A DNA stretch of 18,379 nucleotides from CAYJAP01 sp964368425 (GTDB lineage: Bacteria; Bacillota; Clostridia; Christensenellales; UBA1242). Position numbers and translations under genes: made by a program. This document shows positions 1 to 7,028 of this stretch, in pieces (within the stretch, counting starts at the first letter, position 1; every line of letters starts with the position of its first letter). The notes under the pieces were generated by a model. That model made no database searches and was not told the origin of the DNA. It was given only the letters and a program-made list of their open reading frames with translations. The stretch covers positions 1 through 18,379 of the forward strand of contig CAYJAP010000011.1 in assembly GCA_964368425.1 (NCBI GenBank), read 5' to 3'.

Positions 1-491
1 GTTTCCACTGTTACGAATAAGAAACACGAAATGAATCCAATTAAACTAGCCACTTTAAAGAAGTATACACTCACCCAATGAAACACAAATATTACCGCAA
101 AAGCGATAGGATTTAACACCGCGACTACGCCTGCTGCAGTGGCTAACCCCTTTCCACCTTTGAACTTAAATATTACTGGGAAGATGTGTCCTAAAATACA
201 GAAGAACCCCGTGATATACATAGCTAAATTACACTGCCAGCCTCCATTTTTACCACCACACACAAAGTACGCTACTAACACACACACCACGCCTTTTAGT
301 AAATCTAAAAGAAGTACTAAGAAGCCGCGAACAGCTCCATGAAAACGTAACATATTAGAAGTTCCTGGATTACCACTTCCACGCTTTGTTATGTTATCAC
401 CATAAGCCCTAGCGATGATTCTGGCAAAGGTAATGTTCCCTAAAAAGTACGCCCCGATTGCTAATAAAACAATTTTTAATACTAAAGACAT
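1..491 (-). CDS. plsY: Glycerol-3-phosphate acyltransferase PlsY (partial, 3' end outside window)
   Basis: This integral membrane enzyme transfers an acyl group from acyl-phosphate to glycerol-3-phosphate, the first step of phospholipid synthesis. I read 163 in-frame codons from ATG at 491 to the window edge with no stop, so the C terminus is missing. Hallmarks seen are an N-terminal hydrophobic helix, the GSGNPGTSN motif at about residues 38-46 (PlsY motif 1, phosphate binding), and a later GHIFPVIFKFKGGKG segment (motif 2). Further hydrophobic helices lie between and after them, as expected for a multi-pass protein. A strong ribosome binding site (GGAGAGGG) sits just upstream of the ATG. 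The gene lies downstream of der on the same strand, a common Bacillota order, but is separated from it by a terminator and has its own promoter. Identity is confident. Confidence 0.95.
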   Translation of the reverse strand, partial: MSLVLKIVLLAIGAYFLGNITFARIIARAYGDNITKRGSGNPGTSNMLRFHGAVRGFLVLLLDLLKGVVCVLVAYFVCGGKNGGWQCNLAMYITGFFCILGHIFPVIFKFKGGKGLATAAGVVAVLNPIAFAVIFVFHWVSVYFFKVASLIGFISCFLFVTVE

Positions 492-548
492 TCCCTCTCC
501 TCAGCCCCTTGCTAGTGTATGTTATTCATTGCAGTAGAAGCTAGTACC

Positions 549-578
549 ATTTTATTGTATTGTTGACTAACAAGTCAA
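549..578 (-). promoter_or_regulatory. SigA-type promoter of plsY
   Basis: On the minus strand a TTGACT -35 (573-578) and a TAAAAT -10 (549-554) are separated by 18 bases, about 58 bases before the plsY start. The spacing and sequence match a vegetative promoter, so plsY need not depend on read-through from der. Confidence 0.7.
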
Positions 579-616
579 TTGTTTTACACTTCTTTGTTTA
601 TAATTTCACAGCTGAT

Positions 617-661
617 TTAAAAAATGAACCAGAACATTTTTATAAAAATATTCTGGTTCAA
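617..661 (-). terminator. Rho-independent terminator after der
   Basis: A near-perfect 36-base inverted repeat (625-660) has arms TGAACCAGAA and TTCTGGTTCA, and the AT-rich inner part also pairs. On the minus strand it is followed by a T run (ATTTTTTAAA). It starts 7 bases after the der stop codon. There is no T tract on the plus side, so it is directed to der. Confidence 0.88.
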
Positions 662-667
662 AATCTA

Positions 668-1987
668 TCATTCTTTGTCATCTCGACCGCGTATAAGCAG
701 TTTAATTGGCGTTCCTGTAAAGTTTACAGCTTTGCGTAAACAGTTCTCTAAATACCTCTCATATGAGAAATGCATCAGCTCTCTCTCATTAACAAAGATT
801 ACAAAGGTTGGAGGATTTGTCGCCGTTTGTGTAATGTAAAAGATTTTCAATCTTCTACCGTTTTTCGTAGGAGGCTCATTCACAAGCACCGCCTCTTGTA
901 AAATCTCATTGAGTGTACCAGTAGTGATTCTATAGCTAGCATTCTCCAGCACTTTCTCCACTTCTTCCATTATTTGACCCATTCGCTGTCCCGTCTTTGC
1001 CGATATATATATAACGGTAAAGTAGCTCATAAACTTCAAATCTTCCTGTAATTTCTTATTGAACTCATTCATCGTCTTATGATCTTTCTCTATTAAATCC
1101 CATTTATTAATAACAATGACTGATGGTTTACCCTCTTCATGTATAAACCCAGCTATTCTTACATCTTGCTCACTCAATCCCTGTGTAGCATCCACAACCA
1201 ATACCGAGACATCTGCACGTCTTATAGCATCAAATGCTCTTAACACGCTGTACAACTCCACGCTATCTTCAGGTACACTGCGTTTACGACGTATACCCGC
1301 CGTGTCAATCAATAAATAATCCTGACCGTTGTATCTAAACGGACTGTCGATAGCATCGCGAGTAGTACCGGCCACATCGCTTACCATAACACGCTCTTCG
1401 CCCAGCAACTTGTTAACAATAGAGCTCTTGCCCGCATTAGGTTTTCCCACTATAGCAATACTAGTCTTCTGTAAATCTTCTTTATTTATCTTATTTTTTA
1501 AATTAGCTACTACTTCATCTAATAAATCCGCAATGCCTTTCCTGTGTTCTGCAGATATAGCAAACGGCTCACCCAACCCTAAATTGTAGAACTCGTAAGT
1601 CTTCTCTATTTCATTATTATCTATTTTATTCACAACCAGAATAATAGGAATCTTAAATTTTCGCAAAAAAGTTGCAACATCATAATCGTCAGGAATCAAG
1701 CCCTGTTTTCCATCAACAAAGAAAAGAACCACATCCGCTAATTCAACCGCCAACTGCGCCTGTTTAGTGATGTTATTCTGAAAATCATCCTTTACTTTCA
1801 TGTCTAAACCGCCGGTATCAATCAAAGAAAAATTATAGCCGAGCCATTCAGCATCACCATAAATACGGTCACGGGTAACACCAGGGGTATCTTTAACAAT
1901 AGATATCCTTTTACCACACACTTTATTGAAGAAAGTGCTCTTCCCTACATTTGGTCTGCCAATAACAGCTACTAACGGTCTTTGCAT
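668..1987 (-). CDS. der: Ribosome assembly GTPase Der (EngA)
   Basis: Der is an essential tandem GTPase that acts in late assembly of the 50S ribosomal subunit. At 439 residues it has the usual family length. The first G domain shows the P-loop GRPNVGKS (10-17), the DTPGVTRD switch (33-40), DTGG (57-60) and NKID (120-123). The second shows GKPNAGKS (181-188), GTTRDAID, DTAG (228-231) and a later NKWD. A C-terminal KH-like domain follows (about 350-435). The ATG at 1987 has an AAAGGAT ribosome binding site, and a good promoter lies just upstream. The gene follows spoIIP and precedes plsY on the same strand, a neighbourhood typical of spore-forming Bacillota. All G-box residues are intact. Confidence 0.98.
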   Translation of the reverse strand: MQRPLVAVIGRPNVGKSTFFNKVCGKRISIVKDTPGVTRDRIYGDAEWLGYNFSLIDTGGLDMKVKDDFQNNITKQAQLAVELADVVLFFVDGKQGLIPDDYDVATFLRKFKIPIILVVNKIDNNEIEKTYEFYNLGLGEPFAISAEHRKGIADLLDEVVANLKNKINKEDLQKTSIAIVGKPNAGKSSIVNKLLGEERVMVSDVAGTTRDAIDSPFRYNGQDYLLIDTAGIRRKRSVPEDSVELYSVLRAFDAIRRADVSVLVVDATQGLSEQDVRIAGFIHEEGKPSVIVINKWDLIEKDHKTMNEFNKKLQEDLKFMSYFTVIYISAKTGQRMGQIMEEVEKVLENASYRITTGTLNEILQEAVLVNEPPTKNGRRLKIFYITQTATNPPTFVIFVNERELMHFSYERYLENCLRKAVNFTGTPIKLLIRGRDDKE

Positions 1988-2025
1988 ATTTTTTTATCCT
2001 TTAAGTTCTTTCGTACAACGATATA

Positions 2026-2054
2026 ATTATACCCTATAATCGAAGCAATATCAA
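2026..2054 (-). promoter_or_regulatory. SigA-type promoter of der
   Basis: On the minus strand TTGATA (2049-2054) and a perfect TATAAT (2026-2031) are separated by 17 bases, about 40 bases before the der ATG. This is one of the best promoter matches in the window. Confidence 0.82.
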
Positions 2055-2058
2055 CAAG

Positions 2059-2080
2059 AATAGCCTAACTATCGGCTATT
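2059..2080 (-). terminator. Weak hairpin terminator after spoIIP
   Basis: A 7-bp stem (AATAGCC / GGCTATT, 8-base loop) begins at the last base of the spoIIP stop codon. The following minus-strand bases (TTCTTGTTG) are only a poor T tract, so termination may be partial. The hairpin directly precedes the der -35 box. Confidence 0.45.
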
Positions 2081-3168
2081 TATATTTTTTTACGAGGAAG
2101 AAAAGTATAAATTACCCCACTTAGTAAAACACTACCCGAGATTGCTAAAAAGATAAAAGATATTATCAACATCGAACTGTCTTTGTCTCTTAAATTGTCT
2201 TCTGAAAAATATTCGTTTATCGTAACTGCCCCATCTGTAGCATTTCCGTTTATCGTCAACTTTCCATCATCTGGATCTATAGTTGTTGAATACAGTGCAG
2301 TGTCTATAACAGCAACCAAAGCCGGAACACTTGCAATCACAAGTTCTTTTTCTACTAAATGACACCCCATTTCAAACAGTAACGCTTTTGGACTAAGTCC
2401 TTGATTATAATGTCCACTAGCTAAATAAATATCTTTGAATAACCACGGATACATTTCTTGACCGACAGACAATAAGTACAGCGCGAACTCATAAGTAGTG
2501 TTATAATTGGTGCTCGACTTTCCTACCACTAAGCGCACATGACACTTCTCTTGACCAGAATATTGAGTTACATAAGATGAGCGTGAAGCCCCATCCCTAT
2601 GAATGTCAAAAATAGCGTCGAGCGAATGCTCATTCAACAATTTCTTTGCCGTAGCTGAACTTCTAGTATATGCATAACCGTCATGCGGAATATGTAACGC
2701 TTCATCTAGAATGACATTTATTCCTCTATTTTTCATCCGCCATTGAATCTCTTTTGCAACATCGTGTATACCTCCCGCACCGTAGATACTCGAAACACCG
2801 TCTGTCGGAATGTAACTTTCATCATTGTGAGTTATGTACATGCCGATAGTTTTTTGGGGAGTAGTAATCTGGGAAGGTGCTTTTGAACGTCGCACTTCTG
2901 GTTTCTTTTCTTGTCTCACAAATGTTGCCTGTGCTGTCCGAGTTGCCCTGTCCACAGACACAATTTTATATAACTTAAAATCGTAAGATAAATATTCATC
3001 ACCTTCAATAACGTCCCACCTTTCACACAACAAAGTGAACCCGTCGTACACCGAATATATAACTCCGTCCCCCTCTTCTCTCTCAGTTTCCGCTCTCGCA
3101 AAATTTACACCATTAAATAGAAATGACACAACAAAAAGAACAAGCAAAACTCTAAGTAACTTTTTCAT
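2080..3168 (-). CDS. spoIIP: Stage II sporulation protein P (engulfment amidase/endopeptidase)
   Basis: SpoIIP cleaves peptidoglycan (amidase and endopeptidase activity) during forespore engulfment, with SpoIID and SpoIIM. I place the start at ATG 3168, not at the longer frame beginning at 3207, because AAGGAG lies 8 bases upstream. This gives 362 residues. Seen in order: signal peptide (about 1-26, ending ARA before Glu27); a small N-terminal domain containing GDEYLSYDFKLYK; and the catalytic domain (about 107-290). That domain has ITHNDES (His114, Glu117), a HDGYAYTRSSATAKKLL segment, DIHRDG (His190) and LLFEMG (Glu266), consistent with the zinc ligands and catalytic residues of the family. 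A hydrophobic helix near the C terminus (about 333-357) ends in LPRKKI, implying C-terminal anchoring if the signal is cleaved. The start overlaps the preceding membrane-protein gene by 17 bases, suggesting translational coupling. Confidence 0.93.
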   Translation of the reverse strand: MKKLLRVLLVLFVVSFLFNGVNFARAETEREEGDGVIYSVYDGFTLLCERWDVIEGDEYLSYDFKLYKIVSVDRATRTAQATFVRQEKKPEVRRSKAPSQITTPQKTIGMYITHNDESYIPTDGVSSIYGAGGIHDVAKEIQWRMKNRGINVILDEALHIPHDGYAYTRSSATAKKLLNEHSLDAIFDIHRDGASRSSYVTQYSGQEKCHVRLVVGKSSTNYNTTYEFALYLLSVGQEMYPWLFKDIYLASGHYNQGLSPKALLFEMGCHLVEKELVIASVPALVAVIDTALYSTTIDPDDGKLTINGNATDGAVTINEYFSEDNLRDKDSSMLIISFIFLAISGSVLLSGVIYTFLPRKKI

Positions 3169-3709
3169 GTTTCTTCTCCTTAATATAACGTCTAGAAAGA
3201 TTCGCAACCATAACTAAAACAAAGCTTATACAAATGAAATCAATCGATTGTATTCCACCTAAGAAAATAGGTAGCTTGTTGGGATTCATATAGAACGCAC
3301 TCATAATATACAACAAGTTTATAACAAAAACGCAAAACTGTGTACCGTTATTTTTTGACAATAACATACCAGTTATTACCACTAACAGCAATATATATGG
3401 CACTAACGTCAGAGAAGCATAAACATTCACATGTAACAATATTATATAAAAAACTATTACTGTAAGTGCTGCGGTTATAAAATCTAACACTTCCTTTGCA
3501 TTTGCAAAACGCAATGTGACCAATGAAATAACTATCGGCATACCAAATAATATAGGATTAATTCGCACGATACCAAGTGCAAATTCTGGAACAAAAAAGC
3601 CCACTAAGAAAACCAATCCTAGTGGCAAAATAACTGTCCGATATTTAAGCTCTTTATCAAACAAAAAATATATCCAAATTAACCCACAAATAATAAAACT
3701 TAACGGCAT
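3152..3709 (-). CDS. Multi-pass membrane protein of unknown function, coupled to spoIIP
   Basis: I do not recognise this family. The protein has 185 residues and is almost entirely hydrophobic, with about five to six predicted membrane helices. Short charged loops (DKELKYR, RFANAKE, KNNG) separate them, and the tail is basic and presumably cytosolic (RRYIKEKKHEKVT). The start is ATG 3709, with AAGGAG six bases upstream; a TTG one codon earlier lies too close to that site. The gene ends inside spoIIP (17-base overlap), so the two are probably translated together, and it follows queH with no visible terminator. From this position a role in sporulation or engulfment membranes is possible, but that is inference only. 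Nothing in it shows an enzymatic motif. Confidence 0.8.
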   Translation of the reverse strand: MPLSFIICGLIWIYFLFDKELKYRTVILPLGLVFLVGFFVPEFALGIVRINPILFGMPIVISLVTLRFANAKEVLDFITAALTVIVFYIILLHVNVYASLTLVPYILLLVVITGMLLSKNNGTQFCVFVINLLYIMSAFYMNPNKLPIFLGGIQSIDFICISFVLVMVANLSRRYIKEKKHEKVT

Positions 3710-3767
3710 CAACCTCTCCTTATTAAGCTTTAATTATATTGTGTATATAATTATATTTATATTCTAA

Positions 3768-4316
3768 CTAACGGCTACTATATCGGCATCCACAGTAACT
3801 TTGACGATAGAGACCATGCTCCTTACATAGTTGAGCCACTCGTAGGAATCCGTTATCTTTCTTGAAGTTAGCTGGAAGATATTCCATCTTTGTTTTCTCT
3901 TGTATCTTTTCACCAATGTCATTTAACACCTCATGATTTTTATGAGGACTAACTGACATCGTGGTAGTAAACAAATCATATCCTTTTTTACTAGCAAAGT
4001 TGGCGGTCTGCAACAACCTCATTTCGTAACACAGAAAACACCGAGCCCCGCCTTCCTTACAAGTTTCTGTTCCTACTATATTTTTGTAAAATGATTTCGG
4101 CTGATATCTAGCTTTAATTATTTTTAATTTATTATTATAGACCTTTTTATTTAGTTTTACAATTTCTTTCCATCTTTTGAGATATTCTGCCTTGGGATAT
4201 ATAGACGGGTTATAATAATAAACGGACACATCGTATGTGTCTATTAACTGCTCCAATACACTGCTTAAACATGGGGCACAACATGCATGTAATAACAACT
4301 TTTTCTTCATGACCAT
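3768..4316 (-). CDS. queH: Epoxyqueuosine reductase QueH
   Basis: QueH (formerly DUF208) reduces epoxyqueuosine to queuosine in the wobble position of tRNAs with GUN anticodons. It replaces the cobalamin-dependent QueG. The protein has 182 residues, the usual size. Cysteine motifs seen are HACCAPC (Cys12, Cys13, Cys16), ETCKEGGARCFLC (Cys86, Cys93, Cys96) and a C-terminal YCGC (Cys175, Cys177). They match the metal and iron-sulfur binding pattern of the family. The middle TTTMSVSPHKN segment is also family-typical. The start may be ATG 4316 or ATG 4310; no convincing Shine-Dalgarno sequence is visible. It lies 36 bases after the ylmC-like gene and shares its strand, so it is probably in the same transcript. 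No other queuosine genes are in the window. Confidence 0.92.
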   Translation of the reverse strand: MVMKKKLLLHACCAPCLSSVLEQLIDTYDVSVYYYNPSIYPKAEYLKRWKEIVKLNKKVYNNKLKIIKARYQPKSFYKNIVGTETCKEGGARCFLCYEMRLLQTANFASKKGYDLFTTTMSVSPHKNHEVLNDIGEKIQEKTKMEYLPANFKKDNGFLRVAQLCKEHGLYRQSYCGCRYSSR

Positions 4317-4352
4317 ATATTAACATGAAAACTATCTTTTTGCTACAAATTT

Positions 4353-4679
4353 CTATCCGTCATCCTCAACTTGTAATTCCTGCGATTCAACGTCGGTGCT
4401 GTCTACCGCGCATCTTTCAACGGTGGATGATGCAATGGTTGCAGGGTTAATTTCAACAAGAATCACATCCCTGCCAATCTTTACAATTTTATTATAAGGG
4501 ATAAAAATGTCTGTATTATTCTTAAAGAAGTTAAAAAAATTACGTGTGCTTGGCACAACTATGCCAGTGATTCGCGCACATCTCGTCTCAAAAACCAAAT
4601 CGATGATACAGCCAAATCGCCTACCATCGCACACATTTATCACCTCTTTACCTCTTAACTCGCAAAAAGTTAATTCCAT
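4353..4679 (-). CDS. YlmC/YmxH-family PRC-barrel protein
   Basis: A 108-residue protein whose first 80 residues match the single PRC-barrel domain of the YlmC/YmxH group. It starts with an LRGKEVINVCDGRRFG segment, has an ITGIVVP strand, then IFIPYNKIVKIGRDVILVEI. In this family the barrel is a small beta module, often linked to sporulation in Bacillota, with unknown biochemical role. The start ATG 4679 has a GGGGAG ribosome binding site. Residues after about 80 form an acidic, Ser/Thr-rich tail with one Cys that looks disordered and is longer than usual. The gene appears to head a transcript that continues through queH and the membrane protein to spoIIP, which fits a sporulation connection. 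Confidence 0.85.
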   Translation of the reverse strand: MELTFCELRGKEVINVCDGRRFGCIIDLVFETRCARITGIVVPSTRNFFNFFKNNTDIFIPYNKIVKIGRDVILVEINPATIASSTVERCAVDSTDVESQELQVEDDG

Positions 4680-4715
4680 CTCGTCTCCCCGATACGCACT
4701 AATTTACTCTTCTTT

Positions 4716-4744
4716 TGTATATCGACGAGTTTCTCTATTGGAAA
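4716..4744 (-). promoter_or_regulatory. Possible promoter of the ylmC-queH-spoIIP run
   Basis: On the minus strand TTTCCA (4739-4744) and TATACA (4716-4721) are separated by 17 bases, about 37 bases before the ylmC-like start. The -35 is poor, so the true signal could be a sporulation sigma factor site instead. The assignment is tentative. Confidence 0.4.
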
Positions 4745-4870
4745 TATATATGCATACTGTCGACAATAAATTACAAATTGCACTATAAAACGAGGAATTG
4801 ATGATCAAATTGCTGTCATAATTAGTTATAAGAGAAATTTTCTATATACCAAGTATGGCTCTTTGATTAA

Positions 4871-4898
4871 TTGACAAGTAAAAAGCGTGTATGATAAA
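4871..4898 (+). promoter_or_regulatory. Promoter of the two-helix membrane protein gene
   Basis: A perfect TTGACA (4871-4876) is followed after 16 bases by GATAAA (4893-4898). Transcription would begin near 4905, which excludes the upstream ATG at 4891 and supports ATG 4921 as the start. Confidence 0.65.
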
Positions 4899-4920
4899 CT
4901 GTATAAGTAAGGAGTTAATT

Positions 4921-5433
4921 ATGGCAAAAGGCAAAAAAGTAGTGGATCCTTTCAGTTTTAAAGAATCTCTAAAATATAGCCCAAAATCTAAAAACTATCG
5001 AGACATAATCTATGGGTTACAAAGAAGTATCAGAAAAAAACAGTCGCTAGAACTGTGGTTATACTACTCTCTTTTGAGTATGGATATCCTCGCCGTCGTT
5101 CTTATATCTATCTTTATTTCCTTGGGAACGGCTATGATAGTAGGATTGTGTCTGATGATAGCGCCTATCGTTATATCCCAACTTGTAGAAAGAGATATTC
5201 TTAAATTGTACAACGATTTGATAGATTTAATCCACTTGGACTCTCTCATGGAAGATGCCTCTAGCCTATTGGAAAATCAATTAAATTGGACAGAACTGTC
5301 AGAAGAAGCAGAGGGTAAAAAAGAGTCAGTTCCAACGAAAAACAAGAAAGTTATCATCAAAGCTAAACCTGAAAAACCAAGCGAATTGACTACTATGATA
5401 CAAAAAATAAAGAAGAAAAAATCAGATAAGTAA
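4921..5433 (+). CDS. Two-helix membrane protein of unknown function
   Basis: I do not recognise a family for this 170-residue protein. The start is ATG 4921, where AAGGAG lies 7 bases upstream; an in-frame ATG at 4891 falls inside the promoter. It begins with a polar basic region of about 43 residues (ending around RSIRKKQSLE). Two close hydrophobic helices follow (about 46-67 and 69-88), forming a hairpin, and then an amphipathic segment (about 90-120, rich in Leu, Asp and Glu). The last 45 residues are highly charged and end in KKKKSDK. Both termini are probably cytosolic. It is transcribed alone, divergently from the ylmC-like gene, and ends at a bidirectional terminator. No functional claim can be made. 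Confidence 0.82.
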   Translation: MAKGKKVVDPFSFKESLKYSPKSKNYRDIIYGLQRSIRKKQSLELWLYYSLLSMDILAVVLISIFISLGTAMIVGLCLMIAPIVISQLVERDILKLYNDLIDLIHLDSLMEDASSLLENQLNWTELSEEAEGKKESVPTKNKKVIIKAKPEKPSELTTMIQKIKKKKSDK

Positions 5434-5460
5434 TCATATAATTACAACCTGATTAGCAAC

Positions 5461-5490
5461 AAAAAAAAGACGTTATATAACGTCTTTTTT
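5461..5490. terminator. Bidirectional terminator
   Basis: AAGACGTTATATAACGTCTT is a perfect inverted repeat flanked by an A run on the left and a T run on the right, so it can terminate transcripts from either side. It serves the plus-strand membrane protein gene (stop at 5433) and yqeY (stop ending at 5489) on the minus strand. Confidence 0.9.
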
Positions 5491-5911
5491 ATAAGCTTTT
5501 CAAGATAGTCTGTACTGTTCTCATATCGCATTTGCCACTATAATGCTCTTTAAAGTGTCGCATTACAGTTGGAATACTTCTATCCGACAGAGATAGTATT
5601 ACTTTTTTCACTTCTTCTTCACTCATCATCTGCGGCAGAAATTGTTCTAAAACTACACGTTGCTGCTCAATCTTCTTTGCCTGCTCCTGGTTATTAGCCT
5701 TGTTGTAGTTCTCTCTTTCATCTTCCAACTCTTTAATAGTTTTTTGCAGGATTTTCACCATCTCTATATCATCAACTTCTTTTCCGCTTGTTCTTGCGTT
5801 AATCGTTGCCTGTAGATGCTTGTTAATTACTATTCCATAAATAGCTCTTAGATTAGAATCTTTATCTCGCATAGCCTGAAGATTTGACTTCTTTATTTCC
5901 TCTATAATCAT
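5489..5911 (-). CDS. yqeY: GatB/YqeY domain protein
   Basis: A stand-alone YqeY protein of 140 residues, the usual length. It resembles the helical C-terminal tail domain of the GatB subunit of the tRNA amidotransferase, and its own function is unsettled. Seen features are an N-terminal helix (IKKSNLQAMRDKDSNLRAIYG), a charged middle helix rich in Glu, Lys and Gln (about 50-90) and FLPQMMSEEEV. The C-terminal part ends in SGKCDMRTVQTILKSL, equivalent to the family's G-x-x-D...V ending. The start is ATG 5911, and the stop of the upstream panE-like gene lies only one base before it, so the two are probably translationally coupled. A GAAGG sequence about ten bases upstream may serve as ribosome binding site. 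Confidence 0.9.
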   Translation of the reverse strand: MIIEEIKKSNLQAMRDKDSNLRAIYGIVINKHLQATINARTSGKEVDDIEMVKILQKTIKELEDERENYNKANNQEQAKKIEQQRVVLEQFLPQMMSEEEVKKVILSLSDRSIPTVMRHFKEHYSGKCDMRTVQTILKSL

Positions 5912-5912
5912 T

Positions 5913-6974
5913 CTAGTTAACCTTCTTTTTCTTTTTTTCTAAATACTTTTTAGGATGGTTTAAGTCGAAATCCTGTATGTTCTCTGAGTTACAATTTCTC
6001 TTACCGTCCTCTATTTCTTTAATCATTACATATAATCTATCATTTACAGCAACCGGATAGTTTATTTTATTCGCCACCCTAATCAAATATCCATTTAAAT
6101 ATTCAACCTCTGTTTTTTGTTTTCTTTCTAACGCCATTAAGCAAGAAGACGTAGTATATAAATTATTTTTTCTCATGCGCGCCAGCAACTTGTTTCTGTA
6201 TATCTTTGCAGAACAATCATTCTCCACAAACTTATCATAGTCAATAACTGCATCGTATGGCTCTACTTTAACCTGCAATGCATTTGCAATGTCAATTCCC
6301 TCTTTGATGATGTTATAACAAATTTGCTCTGCGTGTTTCAGCGCTAACCATCTCCCAAGAGAAAGTCCTGTTAAAGCCCCCAACGAAGATACACAAGCAT
6401 TCATTACCATTCGGGAATATGCTAACCCCAATATATTATCGGTAACAGCAGTAGGAGTTATACTAGACAACATTTGTTGAAGCGCATCCATCAGTCTATA
6501 GTCAACATGACCGAAAGCTCCGATTTGCATTCCACCACGCTTAATAACTTCCATAACTCCAGCGTTGTGACGTACAGACATCCAATCTATCACTAATCCT
6601 ACAATCTTGTCCAAATTGACAACCTTGGATAGCTCGTCGATATTCATAACATTCTGAGTACAAACAAACACGCCTCTTTCAGTCAAAAATGGTAAGGACT
6701 CTTTGATACAACTAATAGTGTCGTATGCCTTTGTTAAAACAAAAATAATATCTTTTTTACTTCTGAATGAGCCCGCTCCCGCTACAGATGGTACAAGAAT
6801 CGTATGTCTCCCGAACTCCCCGCTGACCTCCAGCGCTACGTGGTTGCCCAAATTAATCTGACTTTGGTAACGTCTAGCCAACTCAACATCGTAACCAGCT
6901 TCAGCTAGCATAGCAGCCATAACGCCGCCCACTGCACCTGCACCAATTATACCAATTTTAATAGCTTCTGCCAT
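5913..6974 (-). CDS. Ketopantoate reductase family protein (PanE/ApbA-like) with altered catalytic residue
   Basis: The fold is that of 2-dehydropantoate 2-reductase, which uses NADPH in pantothenate/CoA synthesis. Seen are an N-terminal Rossmann motif GIIGAGAVGG (8-17) and a QNVMN segment (107-111) where the family has the Asn-containing QNG. There follow YSRMVMNACVSSLGALTG (186-203) and a C-terminal TEVEYLNGYLIRVANK segment (288-303) typical of the family. At 353 residues it is about 50 longer than classic PanE. The conserved catalytic lysine of the K-x-x-x-N motif aligns with Arg188 (codon CGA), so genuine ketopantoate reduction is doubtful and a different 2-oxo-acid or opine-like substrate is possible. 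ATG 6974 has GGAGG four bases upstream and an excellent promoter. The tail is Lys-rich. It is coupled to yqeY. Confidence 0.82.
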   Translation of the reverse strand: MAEAIKIGIIGAGAVGGVMAAMLAEAGYDVELARRYQSQINLGNHVALEVSGEFGRHTILVPSVAGAGSFRSKKDIIFVLTKAYDTISCIKESLPFLTERGVFVCTQNVMNIDELSKVVNLDKIVGLVIDWMSVRHNAGVMEVIKRGGMQIGAFGHVDYRLMDALQQMLSSITPTAVTDNILGLAYSRMVMNACVSSLGALTGLSLGRWLALKHAEQICYNIIKEGIDIANALQVKVEPYDAVIDYDKFVENDCSAKIYRNKLLARMRKNNLYTTSSCLMALERKQKTEVEYLNGYLIRVANKINYPVAVNDRLYVMIKEIEDGKRNCNSENIQDFDLNHPKKYLEKKKKKVN

Positions 6975-6992
6975 ATCTCCTCCATATACAAT

Positions 6993-7021
6993 ATTATAGC
7001 ATACTGAGTAGTCCTCGTCAA
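6993..7021 (-). promoter_or_regulatory. SigA-type promoter of the panE-like/yqeY operon
   Basis: On the minus strand TTGACG (7016-7021) and a perfect TATAAT (6993-6998) are separated by 17 bases, with a TGC extension before the -10. It starts about 8 bases after the end of the tmk-type gene and about 18 bases before the panE-like ATG. Confidence 0.85.
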
Positions 7022-7028
7022 TTTATGT

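Noticed and set aside
139..342. A 67-residue plus-strand open frame at the left end.
   Set aside because: It is the antisense shadow of plsY, whose open frame on the minus strand runs off the window and carries the family motifs.
625..660. Long 36-base palindrome as a possible recombination or protein-binding site.
   Set aside because: Its position just after the der stop codon and the T run on the minus strand explain it fully as a terminator.
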